Assembly: GCA_008802785.1 (NCBI GenBank)
Contig: VUYT01000063.1
Coordinates: 1-36,591, forward strand
Length of the DNA: 36,591 nt
Source: Symmetrospora coprosmae
Lineage: Eukaryota; Basidiomycota; Cystobasidiomycetes; Symmetrosporaceae
Direction of reading: 5' to 3'
A program made the position numbers and the translations under genes. Shown in pieces: positions 1 to 10,701 of this stretch. Below the pieces are notes generated by a model. That model ran no database searches. It saw only the letters and a program-made list of their open reading frames with translations, and was not told where the DNA came from. How positions within the stretch are numbered: position 1 is the stretch's first letter; the number at the start of each line of letters is the position of its first letter.

Positions 1-2
1 GC

Positions 3-625
3 GTGGATGCGGACTCGGACGATGAGCGGGAGGCCGTGGTCCCGGATGATGATGATAGCGATGAGCCTTTGGGTATGTTCAAGCGGCGCAGTGGGCGGTG
101 TTGCGCGGGTGATCGGGCGGCTGAAAGTTCGACCCCTATTTTCAGGCAAGCGGAAGGGGCGGGCCAAACCGACGCTCAAGGCAGGGCCCGCTTCGAAGAA
201 GGCGAGGATCAACGACTTGTCCTCCAGGCTTTCGCCATCAGTCGAGGTCGTATCCCGTCCCAGCACTTCGGTCAGGCCCTACGTTGCGCCTCGGCCCACG
301 GCCGACAGGACCTTTGCCTTCCTTTTTGGGCAGGAGGCCGTCTCTGCCGCCTGGGCCCTTAAAAGGCGAAGGGTGAAGGACATGACGGCTACCCTCATGG
401 CCGGCAGGGGGGTTTTTTTTTTGAGGGCAGCCGGGACACAGAAGACTGGCTCCGCATGGGCAGAGCCGTCGGTGCCGCCCTGGATGCAATCGTCGCCCCT
501 CTGGCTGGTTAAGGGGAGGCTGCTACCGCCCCGGCAGACGAGCAGGCTGAGGCAGCCCGGGCGGCGGCAGAGGCAGCAGACAACGTAGACAGGACAGGGA
601 CAGACAAGGGCAAGGGCAAGATGTT
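3..625 (+). other. Coding-like remnant or 3' part of an unidentified gene
   Basis: I do not recognise this protein. The stretch has coding character: an acidic run rich in Asp and Glu at 9-68, a basic Ser/Pro-rich segment at 148-330, then an Ala/Glu-rich segment at 513-610. A good intron joins the first two parts: donor GTATGT at 73 and acceptor TTTTCAG ending at 145 (73 nt, phase 1), giving a continuous acidic-to-basic protein. Beyond about 340 I could not find convincing splice sites to keep the frame open, and a homopolymer T tract lies at 413-422. The gene may begin left of the window and have a complex 3' end, or this may be a decayed copy, possibly of a mobile element. No family is assigned. 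Confidence 0.3.
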
Positions 626-734
626 ACCTAGGGGTCTGCATTGCTCGTGTGCATTACAGAGTGGAGAGAGTCTATGGAGGATGATAGGATTGGAAGAGGA
701 AAGCGGCCGAAGTGGCCGAAGGTGTTTGAAGGCG

Positions 735-1012
735 GTTTCCAAGTTCCGAATTTCTTTTCGAAGTTCGGACGAAGTTCAAACTTCGAGTTCGGAGTGCGAA
801 GTTCGAACTCTACTTCGAACTTCGATTCGAAGTTCGAGAGTTAGGCTTAAACCAACTTCGAAAAGGTGTGGGCTGTGACATTCGGAAGGTTCTGCGAGGC
901 AAGTTCGAAATTGCACTACTCAGAAGAACTTCGACCGAAGAGCTTCGAAGTTCTTCTCAACTTCGAAGTTCGAAATTAGGTTCTTCGAAAGGAACTTCGA
1001 AGGAGGTTCGGA
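735..1012. repeat. TTCGAA-rich degenerate repeat cluster
   Basis: The six-base palindrome TTCGAA occurs about 11 times within roughly 260 bp, with many one-base variants such as TTCGGA and TTCGAG, often as CTTCGAAGTTCGAA. Spacing is irregular, so it is not a clean tandem array. Because the unit is self-complementary, both strands read almost alike and the region could fold into nested hairpins. A short TGTGACA motif occurs at 874-880 and again at 1023-1029 near the right edge. No other part of the window has such a cluster. It separates the coding remnant from the LARP7 gene. Confidence 0.8.
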
Positions 1013-1407
1013 ACGCTCAGACTGTGACAAAACCACCGGGCAGCAGTGGGTGCCGCCAGCGGGGTTGTCCGTCAGCCGCTCGCGCAGCCCGCCGAGCTCC
1101 TCGTCGGGCATGGGAATGCGCAGTAGTGTGCGTGGAGTTCGCATGGTGCGATTCGGTTTGATTTGGTCTGAATGAAATCCATCGACATCAGGGCGCTCTA
1201 GCCGAATACCCGCGACTTCTGCGCGACACAGCTGCTGAATACCGCTTCCACCATACAGCAGCTTTGCTACTGGACGGGGCCTTAGACGCCGCTGCCCGTC
1301 TGACGCTTTCCGACCTGAAGTGCATTTGTCGGCACACAAGCAGCTTTCCACGTAGTAGCTCATTGTTCAGCCCTTCGCTGCAGACCACGCACGCGACCGC
1401 GCGAGTC

Positions 1408-3948
1408 ATGCTCGCGCCCCGTGCTGTCAAGCGGAAAGCATGTCCGCCCGCGATTCCACATCCACCGAAGGCAAATGCAGCAGAGAAAGCAGCAGGAGAC
1501 GCAGCAGGATGTAGCGCAGATGGTTCTGCAGACAGCGACCCTACGCACGACCATCCTGCGCTAGCTGCAGAAGCAAATACCGCGGCCGAGAGTAGTACAC
1601 ATACGGAGCAGGGCGGCGAGGAAGCGACCGACACGCACGACAACGCGACCGACACGCACGACACCGGACGAAAGAATGACGAGGAGGAGCAGGGCAGGGC
1701 GCGGGTGCTTGAAAATCTGCTCGTGGCTGTCGAAGAGGCAGTGTCCGACTGGGGCCTGAGCCTTCAAAACCAAGAGCTGCTGGTCAAGCTGCAGAGCAGC
1801 GCAGATGAACGTGAGGCCCGGTCGCAGGCACCAGCTACTGTCAGACAGAGACTGCAACTAACAGGCCTGCCCTGCATTGCCGCAGACGTGCACGCTTCCA
1901 ATCTGCTGCAGGTACGGACCATTGCTGCCCTTGCAGACAGCATCGCGGACATCACGTCGACGTTACAGGCAATACCCTCGTCTCGGATAGAAGTGAGTTT
2001 GGAATGCCCGCGCGCTTCTTGTGCCTCGTACGTGAAGGCTGCACATCTTACCTCTTGGACGCTGAAGACGTTGCCCAGCTTGACGATTCGGGCTTCCGGA
2101 TCAGGCGCACACGACCACTTCCCACCAACCTCGACAATATGACGGAGACCGAATGGGGCCAGCGGACCTTCTACATTGTGCGTCGATACAGCAGGCTGCG
2201 AACAGTCTGCGGGAGCCTTCACTGATAGCCCTTAACTGCTCGCAACCGCTTCGCGCAGGAAAATATTCCTCTTTCGACGAAGGCGGAGTCACCCAGCCGG
2301 ACAAGCCTTATCGCGCTGCTCGAGAGTCTGTTCGGATGCGCAGTCGAAGTGCTGCGCCTGCCCGAGCTGTACGCCCCAGTACCGGCTGAGCCGAAGCACT
2401 CAGCGTCGGTAATGGGTCAGCACGTCGGCAGCGCAACAATGCGGAAACCCGACCGCAAAGGCAAGCAGCGTCAGGCGATTCCCGACGACCAGAACGAGTA
2501 CTCGCTGCCTGCGGGTGACGGACCATACAAGGGCTTTGCCTTCGTGGTGCTCGCAGATGCGGTGAAGGCCGAGACAGCTCAACGCAGATGGAGCTGGACG
2601 TCCAGAGTAGTAGAGCCGCCAGATGACTTGGACAGTAGTGAGGCAGCAAGCTTGGTAGACGAAGAGGTGGAGAGCAGCGCTGGCGAAGGCGACGTCGGGC
2701 AGTCAGAGAGTACGCTTGACGACCAAGCAGCCGGCTCGGCAGTGAAGAGCATGAGCGATCCGCACACCCAGCCGTCCTCAATCATGGAGCCTTCGACTGC
2801 GCCTTTAATCTCGCAAGCCACTGCTACCGAGACTATCCTCGAGGGAGATGTAACCCGCGACTTGGCCGGTGGGCAGCAAGACGCTGCTCTCGCTGCCGGA
2901 GAAGGGTCCGACGGTAGCAAGAAGGCCGTCTCGCCCAGGATCAAGGCAGATAGCTGCGGCTTTAGGATGATGCCTATGTGAGAGGGGTATCTTACGCTTA
3001 TTTGCTCAACTCCAGCTCACTGAAGCCGCCTGTCTCCCATCTTCATCCCAGATCCGTCTTCAACGGACTCAAGTACGAGTACCTGTCGTACTCGCGCGAT
3101 CTCATCTTGTTGCAAGAGAAGCAGGAAACTGCAGAATCTACAAGTCGCGCCGATCCACGAAGGGGCCGCTCGCGCTCCCCAGACGGCAATGCCTCCCGTT
3201 TGGAGTCGGGCTTTGCGCGTGCCGGCCGTGGCCACACTGCCAAACGGAGACGTTCTCCAAGTCCGGGCAGATGGGAAAAAAAGGCCCGCTCTCCTTCACC
3301 CGATCGATGGGTTAGAAAGGCGCTTTCGCCATCGCCTGAGCGTGCGCCCCGCCGGTACGACGCCAACGACGTTGACTATCCGCGTGGATGTGTGGTCTTC
3401 CTTAAGCGCTTCAACGCGGCAGCGAGTACCAGAACGCTCAAGGCTCTTCTTCAAGCTGTCCTCGAGTCGGAAGAGGTTGATGTGGAGAAGCTCCAATATG
3501 TGGACCATGTGCGAAGCGTTGACTCGGTGAGTGTACACGCGACTGCGACTGTCTGCCTGCCATGTGGGCGACTCTGATTGGAATGTATCCGTAGTGCCAC
3601 CTCCGTTTCTCCGATGCTGGTACAGCCTCCTTCCTCGCATCGTATTTCAGCGGGAAGGGAGCCAAGAAGCTGCTACATACAGACGCAGACTCGGTCGATC
3701 CCCGGGAGGCGTTCACGAAAGCACCGCCGGAAGAGGCTCGAGCTGTAGAGGCAGAGGTCATTTCTGGGACACCGGAGATCATCTATTGGAGCAAGGTCCC
3801 GCTGAAAGCTAGGCAGGCGTACTCGACTAACGGTACGGCTGCTCGCGAGGAGGTGTCCGCTGTAGTAAAAGGGACTATGGAGATGGACGACGACGAAGAA
3901 GCGTACCATCGCAGCCTGGCGGCTCAGAGAAAACGGCCCGCAGCCTGA
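1408..3948 (+). CDS. La-related protein 7 (LARP7/Pof8-type RNA chaperone)
   Basis: This is a spliced gene: join(1408..1992, 2079..2177, 2259..2977, 3052..3526, 3595..3948), 743 aa. The 86, 81, 74 and 68 nt introns all have GT-AG ends. A divergent La motif spans about residues 98-215 and ends in ...SSRIELDDSGFRIRR. Next comes RRM1, with RTFYIENIP and later GFAFVVL. Then there is an acidic spacer, an Arg/Ser/Pro-rich stretch with repeated SPSP-R-W units, and a C-terminal xRRM (about 575-710) with YVD in place of the usual W-x-D RNP3 and the YWSKVPLKARQ helix. LARP7 family members bind RNA polymerase III or telomerase RNAs: 7SK in animals, telomerase RNA and U6 in fission yeast (Pof8). Here telomerase RNA or U6 binding is inferred. 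The start is the first ATG in the open frame. The stop lies 48 bp from the stop of the convergent I-BAR gene, so transcripts probably overlap. Confidence 0.85.
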
Positions 3949-3996
3949 GCAATCGTTTGCAGTGTACAACGTGCATTGTAGCGATACCTGTCTCGT

Positions 3997-6900
3997 TCAA
4001 TATCGTGCTGCAGTGCCTCGCATGGCAACAGGCATACTCACTCTGCGGTTGGCGGCAGACCGAGTGCTTCTCATTGTCGCTTCATTGTCTATGCGACCCC
4101 ATGCATCTCCTTCACCTCCATTCAGTGCTTGCGTTGTATCATACCCTTTCAACGAGCAGATCTCGCAGGCGCAGATCGACGGATGAGGAGGCTCGTTGGG
4201 TCGCATAGATTGGCCCTTGCCCGGAGACTCCATGCTGTCCGGTCCTCTGTGGCTGGCCACCCATGCACTCGTAGACGACAGATCCGCAGAAGCATGTATT
4301 GCCTCTTGCAGCTTGGCACGGCTGCCGGTGCTGGTGGGTAGGATAGGGAGACTTTGACGATGCGTGTGCGAAGGTCTGACATCGACGATGCCCGCCTCTG
4401 GGCGTTTCGTTCCGGGAACAGCGGGCTGCGATTGCTGCTCGAACTTCTGTGCCATCGAGGACACTCGAATGTTTTCGTTGCCCGGAGCCCCATTCCCGGT
4501 CTGTGCGCGTCCTGCACTACCTGGAGGTGATGTGATCTGTGTGTTTTGCAAATATAAGCTATGGACGTCTTCCATCTATGTGCACAATGTACTCACGCGT
4601 TCAGCGTTCCGCACGTCTCGATCGTGTGCGTACTTGGCCTTCATGCGAGCCACAAAGCTTTGTTGGCTGGCGGTGCTTTCCACGCTCGCAGATCTTGCGA
4701 GACTTGCACCACTTCCAGAGCCATCTTCGCGATGTGAGCTCGCATGGCTCGACTTCTCAGGCTCTCCATCTGCATCGAGATTGACATTGCGCGATGCGCT
4801 GTCATCATGATCGCCGTAGTCGAGGGCCTTGCTCACGAGATCGTCCGCATTCCCGAATCCTTCCCGCCCAGCCCACGCCTTCGAGGCTGCACCAGACTGG
4901 CGAGAGGCGCTGCTTGCTTTCACGTGGATCAATGGTCTGTCCGGACTCATCTCTGTCTCGTCCATTACGAAACCGGCAGGGATCGTGACGCGGCGCACGG
5001 TCTCAAAACGTCCACTTGACTGCCAGCCCAAATCGCTGTTGGCTTGTCGCGACCCCGACGTAGAATCTAAGGCAGGGGCCGTGGCTTGATCGTCCGTATA
5101 CCGTGTATAAACGTTCGCTCTTTGGCTCGGCATATGCTGCAGCCCAGACGAGAGGTTCGGTTGACGGGCTCCTAGCGATTCTCTGTACGCCGGTGCGTGC
5201 GGGGAGGACTGAGGCGGGCTAAAGGAGTTGGCATCCAGAGGAGCTCGAAACGGAACTGCGCGCCCAAGTATGGTTGCGTTGTGATCTTCGGGCCGCTGCT
5301 GGTGCTCTCCGCTGCGAGGTCGGTGTTGCAGCGCCGGCGCATCCCCCGCATGAGCAGAGGGAATCCGCTGCACGCTAGGCTCGTTGGCGGACCAGTCTGG
5401 CCTACCCAAGTCGGGCCGGGCGGACTCGCGAGAAGCGGGAGAATCGGCTGCGCTCGCAACCATATTGGTGAAAGAGACCGTCGCCGACAGTCTAGGAGAG
5501 GGAGCGACCCTTCCGGAGGTGACACTGCTCCTCCTGCTCGACACGCTGCTGTATTGATCTCCACCGCTTGTGCGCCTAGGCGGGATTAGCTCGTCCGAAT
5601 GCTGCTGGCTAGAGGGCTGGCGAGGCTGCCCAAGGTACGCAGGGTGCACATGTTTCTCGGTCCCTGCGCCGGTTTGCTCAGATAGGTGTAGTCCATCGAC
5701 CTCGGCCAGGGGCGGCGGCCAATGAGTCGGCAAGATCGAGCCGGTCGCACTTGGTCCGTCCTTGTCCATCTTGTCTCCACCGAGCAGGGCTTGGATAGCC
5801 ATGACTGGTCCAATCTCAGCGCCCGTCCGCCTGACCTTTTCACAGCCCCGCTTAAATTCGAGTTCCGCCATGCAGGTGAGCATTCGGGCGGTCTCCCGGA
5901 CAATGTACTCCCGCTTGCTAGACATGGCCGAGCCGTGTCCAGTCTTTGCTCGTGCGAGATCGTCCGTGAGCTGACTGAGGAGGGGAACGAACTGTTCGTG
6001 CGCCCTGACCGCAGGATGTCCATTTGCCCCGGTCGCATTGTAGCCTGGTTTTGCTCTCTGCTTGTCGTATGCAAAGTTGGCCTTCTTGAGCTTGGCATCT
6101 AGTCCTTCGAGAACGTCATCGTGCTTCTGCTCTTCCTTCGCGATGCGTTTGAATTGCTTAGACGTTAGATCGTTCAGGGCATCATAGTCTTTCGAGAGCT
6201 GTTTGCTGAATCTGACAGAACTTTCGCCCAGCGTTTCGAAGAAAGTGGATGTCAAGGCGAGAGCGGAACCTACGGGCCAGCGCAAGGGAGAGGAGGAGGA
6301 TGTCAGCACCTCCAGGACCAAGAAGCGAGGTGCCTGACCCAGAAGTGGGTGTAGCAGAGCACTGCAAGCAGATCACCCACCGACGGCCTGCGGCGTGTGC
6401 TCCTCTCTCCGCGCCTTGAAGCCGGCTCCTTTATCGGCTTCCTGCCCAGATGCGCCCGTCATGCTGCCTGCCAAATCCTTGATATTCTTTCCGAGCTTCT
6501 TCTCTGCCTTTGCCAGCTTGGCACGAAGATCTCTATACTCATCGAGGCTGACGAGAAGCCCTTCTAAGCTCCTCAATGACCTCTGCAGGGTCTGCCTATC
6601 AATTGGTGCAGCCGCTGACACGCCTGCTGACGGGAGGTAAGCTGGTGGGATGAGCGCCTGCGTGCTCTGCGGTGCTTGCGCAATGTACGGCTGGGGGTGG
6701 GGCTGAATACCAGGAGAGGGCAGGGGCGACGTGCTGGATGCGTAGGGCTGTGGTGGAAAGTATCCGCTCGGACTGGACGCACTCGGTCCACCTCCTGCAC
6801 GTTCAGAATACGGCGTCGATTGGCCAGGGGGTCGAGGATAGCTATATGGAGAGTGTGCACTGCCATAGTGCTGAGAGTCTTGCTCCGCGTGCAACTGGTG

Positions 6901-7098
6901 TGGCGCTAGAGATGACCGGAACCTGTCATCGCCACTACTGCTGTAGCCGGGGTGCAGTGCTGGAGCTGGCGAGGGTACCATCGAATGGAGCGACTGGTTC
7001 GGCGACCTTGATCCAGACAGATTGGCAGACGCATCCACCGGCATCGTGGCTGACGATGTGCTTGGGCCGTTGAAGCCTGCGCTCAGGCGTTTGAACAT
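3997..7098 (-). CDS. I-BAR (IMD) domain protein, Ivy1-like
   Basis: The model is complement(join(3997..4536, 4597..6269, 6381..7098)), 976 aa, with introns of 60 and 111 nt. After a Pro/Ser/Tyr-rich N-terminus, residues about 165-420 are strongly helical. One helix contains LDEYRDLRAKLAKAEKKLGK; after the first intron come STFFETLGESS, KDYDALNDLTSKQFKRIAKE and a long Lys-rich helix ending near EFKRGCEK. This arrangement resembles the inverse-BAR domain of fungal Ivy1 proteins, which bind phosphoinositides and Rab7/Ypt7 at vacuole and endosome membranes. The remaining roughly 550 residues are disordered, and near the end a CACEIC cluster may bind metal. The start ATG has a good context (CAGCCATGT). 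The last-exon acceptor (CACACAG) was chosen because it keeps the Ser/Pro-rich frame; an alternative acceptor 16 nt downstream gives a less plausible frame. Family assignment is from memory of the helix pattern. Confidence 0.65.
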
Positions 7099-7648
7099 GG
7101 CTGGGACCGAGAGCGGCGATGCGTCCGAGTCGCGGCAGATACCGTTGCTGCTCCAGGTGCGTCAAAGACGGTGAGCTAGTATGCTGCCTTAAGGAGTGGA
7201 AAGAAGACAACACGTCAAGGCGATGGTCCGCTGGGCAAGCCGCCCGGCGTGGATCAGTCCGGACCGTTGCATTCGCAGGCCGGCCAAAGCTCGCAGTTCG
7301 TAGTGGAGGTCCGTTTGGGCGTCCCGGGCTCGCCGCCGCGTCTTTCGCCGAAAGGAAGCTTCGCTCGTCATTGCTTGCAGCTCTGTTGAAGCTGTATGAA
7401 TGGTTCATCTGCTGTGCACTGCAAGCTCCTCTGCTATCACTGGTCCGTATCCTTATTTCCTTCGCACCCCGGCGAAGAGCAAGCCGAGTCGAAGCTCCCG
7501 CGTGCAGGACGTCACGCTCGTCCGGTGCGCGCCGCGTCGGGTTGTCTCTGCCCATCCAGCTCGAGCGGGACAGTACCAGCAGAACTAGCTCAGCAGCGGA
7601 CACCACTCTAGGTAACAGCATCGGGCAGAACTGTGCAGCACAGCAATC
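7099..7648. promoter_or_regulatory. Divergent intergenic region, I-BAR gene / Alba-like gene
   Basis: This is 550 bp between two divergently read starts. Open frames here look like antisense noise and have no recognisable domain. It must contain both promoters. I see no clear TATA box or operator-like repeat. Confidence 0.4.
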
Positions 7649-8967
7649 ATGTCCTCCGACAAGGGCAAGGGCAGAGCCGCGGATGCGGACGCAGACGCAG
7701 ACCTGCGCGACGCGACCAGCAGCATGACGCCCGCGTCCGAATGGAAATCAATTCGGGTCACCACCTCTACAGTCATCCAGACAGCGGTTGCGTCTTCGCT
7801 TCTCCACCTCTACTCCACCGGCCGTGTGGCATCAGATGCAGCCCCTTCACCCATCGTTCTGCACACTCTCCCTCTGCGGACCGCGTCTGCAGACGCTGCT
7901 CCCCACATCTCTGCACTGAACAGAAAGGCCGTGCATGCCAGTCTCTGCAAGCTCATCTCGGTCGTCGAAATCATCAAGCGCGAGTTTAGAGCTTACCAGC
8001 TCAAGGCACGGCGCAAGGAGGGACAGGAACGAGCCCGCCGGCAGCGCGCGAAACGGCTAGGACTGGTCGCGCCGATCAACACAGAGCCAGAGAATGGCGA
8101 CACGGACCACAACCTGCAGTCTCCTGACATGGCTGGTCAAAAGCGGAAACGCCGTCGCGTCGATGCTGGCGAGGGAGGGGAAAGCCCAGATGCAAGGCCG
8201 GAGGCATGTCCAAATGAGGGCGCACGCCAAGAGGAATCGCTAGACACGACTGGAGGAGCCCAAATCAGCAGCTCCACCGAGCCATCGCCCGGCAAGCAAC
8301 CTGTGATGCGCATCTATGCCTACAACCAGCTCGATACCTGGGAGAATCTGCAGAGCAGAAATCAAACGGATGGAGGTGGGCAAGTAGCTGCTGCTGCCCA
8401 CGGAGCAGGCCAGAGCTCTGCTGCAGAAGAACTGGACCAGGCCATACATAGTCAGGTTGCCCGAGGACGCAAGAGGTGAGCCGGTCTTCTCATCGCAGTC
8501 CCTGGACCATTGGCTAGGCTCGAGGATGGTGCAGCTCACGTAAGATCGTAACGCCCTGTGCCGATCGCAGACCATCGAAAGCACACACGCCCGTAATGCA
8601 CATCACCCTCTCGACGGTGCGGCTTCCAGCTTTGGAGAAAGCCTTGCGAGCTGGAAAGGCGCAAGATGCAGCTGTTGAAGGCCAAAAGCAAGAGGCAAGC
8701 GGCGTCAGCGGTCCGGCAAGCTGGACCCTGCAGTATCCTGCTGCTGTCAAAGCCAAACGACCCCGAACGAGAAAGAAGAAAGGAGATGTCGTCACGCACG
8801 CGGCAGCGGTGGACAGCGGAGGTGCAGGTCTAGAACAGCCTAGTGGTCTGGCTCGCAACTCTGCAAGCAAGTCAGCCGCTGCGACGTCCGCAGATCAGAC
8901 GTTGGCGTCTGGAGGTGGCGAGATGGACATAGCAGAGCCGGCAATCCTTGCCAGGGCGACTGATTAA
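7649..8967 (+). CDS. Alba-like DNA/RNA-binding protein
   Basis: join(7649..8475, 8571..8967), 407 aa, one 95-nt GT-AG intron. Residues about 35-110 contain RVTTSTVIQTAVASSLLHL, an IVLHTLP strand and KLISVVEIIKREF, a pattern I associate with fungal Alba-domain proteins (helix-strand with a conserved VVEIIKR). The second half of the fold continues across a basic, Arg/Lys-rich insertion (GQKRKRRR, probable nuclear signal). It resumes at IYAYNQL, then, after the intron, at MHITLSTVRLPALEKAL. A Lys/Arg tail (KRPRTRKKKGD) follows. Alba proteins bind double-stranded nucleic acids and occur in RNase P/MRP and mRNA complexes. The exact role here is unknown. The splice is supported because it restores GRKRPSKAHTP in frame just before the last conserved strand. 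Confidence 0.55.
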
Positions 8968-9209
8968 CAGCCGATTGATAGGGAGGTGGACCGCCGGCCG
9001 AAGCACAAAGATGGGCGGATAGACGAAGGAAGCAAGCTGCAAGCAATGGCAGTCGCGATGGCTGGCGGTCGTGCTATGAGGGCAGTCTGTGTGTAGCCTG
9101 AGAGCATTGTTTGCCTTGAAAGTAACCCCGCTTGCCCGCTACACACGTCCGCGCGTATTCCTGATCTGAACAGCCTGTCGCACTGAATCACGCCCCTTCC
9201 TCTCTCCCC

Positions 9210-9832
9210 CTACTGGATCTTGCCGTCATCGGGGTAATTGTGGGAGCCCGTTGCTGCCGGGTCGACAGTCTGACCAGCGCCGCCAGCGCTGCACGGGATC
9301 ATCAGGAGGTTGTCAGAGAGGGCGGCGAAGAGCCTACTGGTAGGAGAGTTCTCTGCGCTCACCTTGCTTCCATTCCTGCGCCACCTCCACCCGCGCTCAT
9401 GACGGTGCCGGCTCCTTCAACCACCAGTCTTGGTGCGAGGAAGAGGTTGTTGACGATGGACGAGCGCTTCCATTGCTCTAGATCCGCTTCGGACTGGTTA
9501 TACCAGTCTACAAGCTCCTTCTTCTTGTCGTCGCTCAGCTGCGACAGCAAGTCCTTGTCGTCTGCGGCGCCCTCGCTGCTCGTGCTCTTCTGTGATGACG
9601 AGGCTGAAGCGGCATCCTTGCTTGTGAGGGAGATGGCGGGGAGGGAGAGCGTTTGGAGAGTCGACGAGCCAACGATGCGCTCGAGATCACTCGAGAAGGT
9701 GCGATCCGCGACTCTGAGGAAGTACTCTCGGAAGTTGTACGTTTGGAACGAGGATGCTGCCCGGACGTAGGAAGACTGAAGAGCGGCGAGAGAGCTGCGC
9801 GTGATGGTCGTGCGGGCTGCAGATGCTGCCAT
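9210..9832 (-). CDS. ISD11: ISD11, LYR-family partner of cysteine desulfurase
   Basis: complement(join(9210..9288, 9363..9832)), 182 aa, one 74-nt intron. The core matches yeast Isd11: YNFREYFL followed by an RVADRTF helix, then after an insertion DLEQWKRSSIVNNLF and RLVVE, corresponding to yeast DLGVLKRQSVISQMY...RLVVE. ISD11 stabilises the Nfs1 cysteine desulfurase and recruits acyl carrier protein in the mitochondrial matrix for Fe-S cluster synthesis. Two oddities: the LYR/LYK tripeptide position reads LQS, and about 50 Ser/Ala/Asp-rich residues are inserted between the two conserved halves, roughly doubling the usual length of about 94 aa. The ATG at 9832 has strong context (GCAACCATGG). 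An in-frame ATG at 10030 would add 66 residues with a hydrophobic start, which is less likely. The second exon adds a Gly-rich tail. Confidence 0.85.
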
Positions 9833-10180
9833 GGTTGCGACTAGTGGGAAGTGGAAGGGAGGGTTGACGTCTGCTCTGCCGTCGCTTGCAATGCGGATAT
9901 GTGGTGATGAGGCAGAAGAGTCAACGGCATGGGCAAAGGAGGGCGAATCGATAGAGATGGTGGCAAAAGTTGCAGGAGGGATGCACAGAGCTCGCAGAGA
10001 CAGTACAACAACAGCAGCAGCAGAAACCATGTGCACTCTCAAGACACAATGGTAACTAGATCACTCGTCCTACTTCAGCTTCTTCCCTTCGCTGCAGGTC
10101 GCGCATGGCGGAAGGTAGGCCTGGGTTAGCGACAACAACCCTGACTGGGAAAGCCCGCGCTCTTCAGCTGAGGCCTCGAC
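9833..10180. other. Intergenic region upstream of ISD11
   Basis: This 348-bp gap between two minus-strand genes holds the ISD11 leader and the 3' end of the small basic gene. A short CAG/AAC triplet run (AACAACAGCAGCAGCAG) lies near 10008-10024. The open frame through 9833-10030 is continuous with ISD11 but is judged to be leader. Confidence 0.4.
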
Positions 10181-10701
10181 TCACAAGATGTCCATGTAGT
10201 TCTTGCCCTTGCTGGCACCCTCGTACTTCTTCGGCTTCGCAGCCTTACCCTTCAGTCCAGCTGCGCCTGTCTTTTTGGCACGCGAGGCAACTTCGTCCTC
10301 GTCCGCCATGCCATCCTGCCGTTCCTGCAGTGCTGTAGCCCGTTTCTCGGCTTCGAGCAGTATTTTCTGTGCTTTCATCTCCACCACGCTCTGCTCCATG
10401 GGGTCTGAGAGCTGCTGTTGCTCAGCTCTCGAGGTGGACGCCGCAGAGCCAGCTGGCCGACGAGGGTTGCTGGCGAACTGCGCAGAGATGGGAGCATGCT
10501 TCTGGAGCTGAGCTATCTTGGCCGCATGAGTGGATGCCGCTGCTCCCGTCTTCTCCTTGCGCGTCGCTCGCTTGTACGTCTTTGCTGCGAGTGGTCGTCG
10601 CGTCATCCAGAGCGAGGAGGGAGGTTCAGCGGACGACTGACTAGGCTCGCAGCAGGAAGCAGGAAGGGAAAGCAAGGTAGTCCCTCACCTGACTTGCCCA
10701 T
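10181..10701 (-). CDS. Small basic hypothetical protein
   Basis: complement(join(10181..10584, 10689..10701)), 138 aa. The first coding exon is only 13 nt (MGKS plus one base), followed by a 104-nt intron with donor GTGAGG and acceptor TCGCAG. The join gives MGKSAKTYKRATRKEK. The protein is rich in Lys, Ala and Arg, with a predicted helix at VVEMKAQKILLEAEKRATAL and a conserved-looking end, KPKKYEGASKGKNYMDIL. Composition suggests a nuclear or nucleolar protein, but I recognise no named family. The stop codon overlaps a GTGAGT sequence at the 3' end, so a further short exon cannot be excluded. It is divergent from the 978-residue protein. Confidence 0.6.

Noticed and set aside
874-1029. Two TGTGACA copies as possible ends of a long terminal repeat
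   Set aside because: Only a 7-bp match; no matching CA end, target duplication or internal element domain could be seen.
1264-1407. Upstream extension of the LARP7 frame
   Set aside because: It begins at a TTG codon, and the first ATG in frame is 1408; the extra residues show no conserved sequence.
9833-10030. N-terminal extension of ISD11 from the ATG at 10030
   Set aside because: It would add 66 residues before the conserved start and resembles a secretory signal rather than a matrix presequence; the ATG at 9832 has better context.
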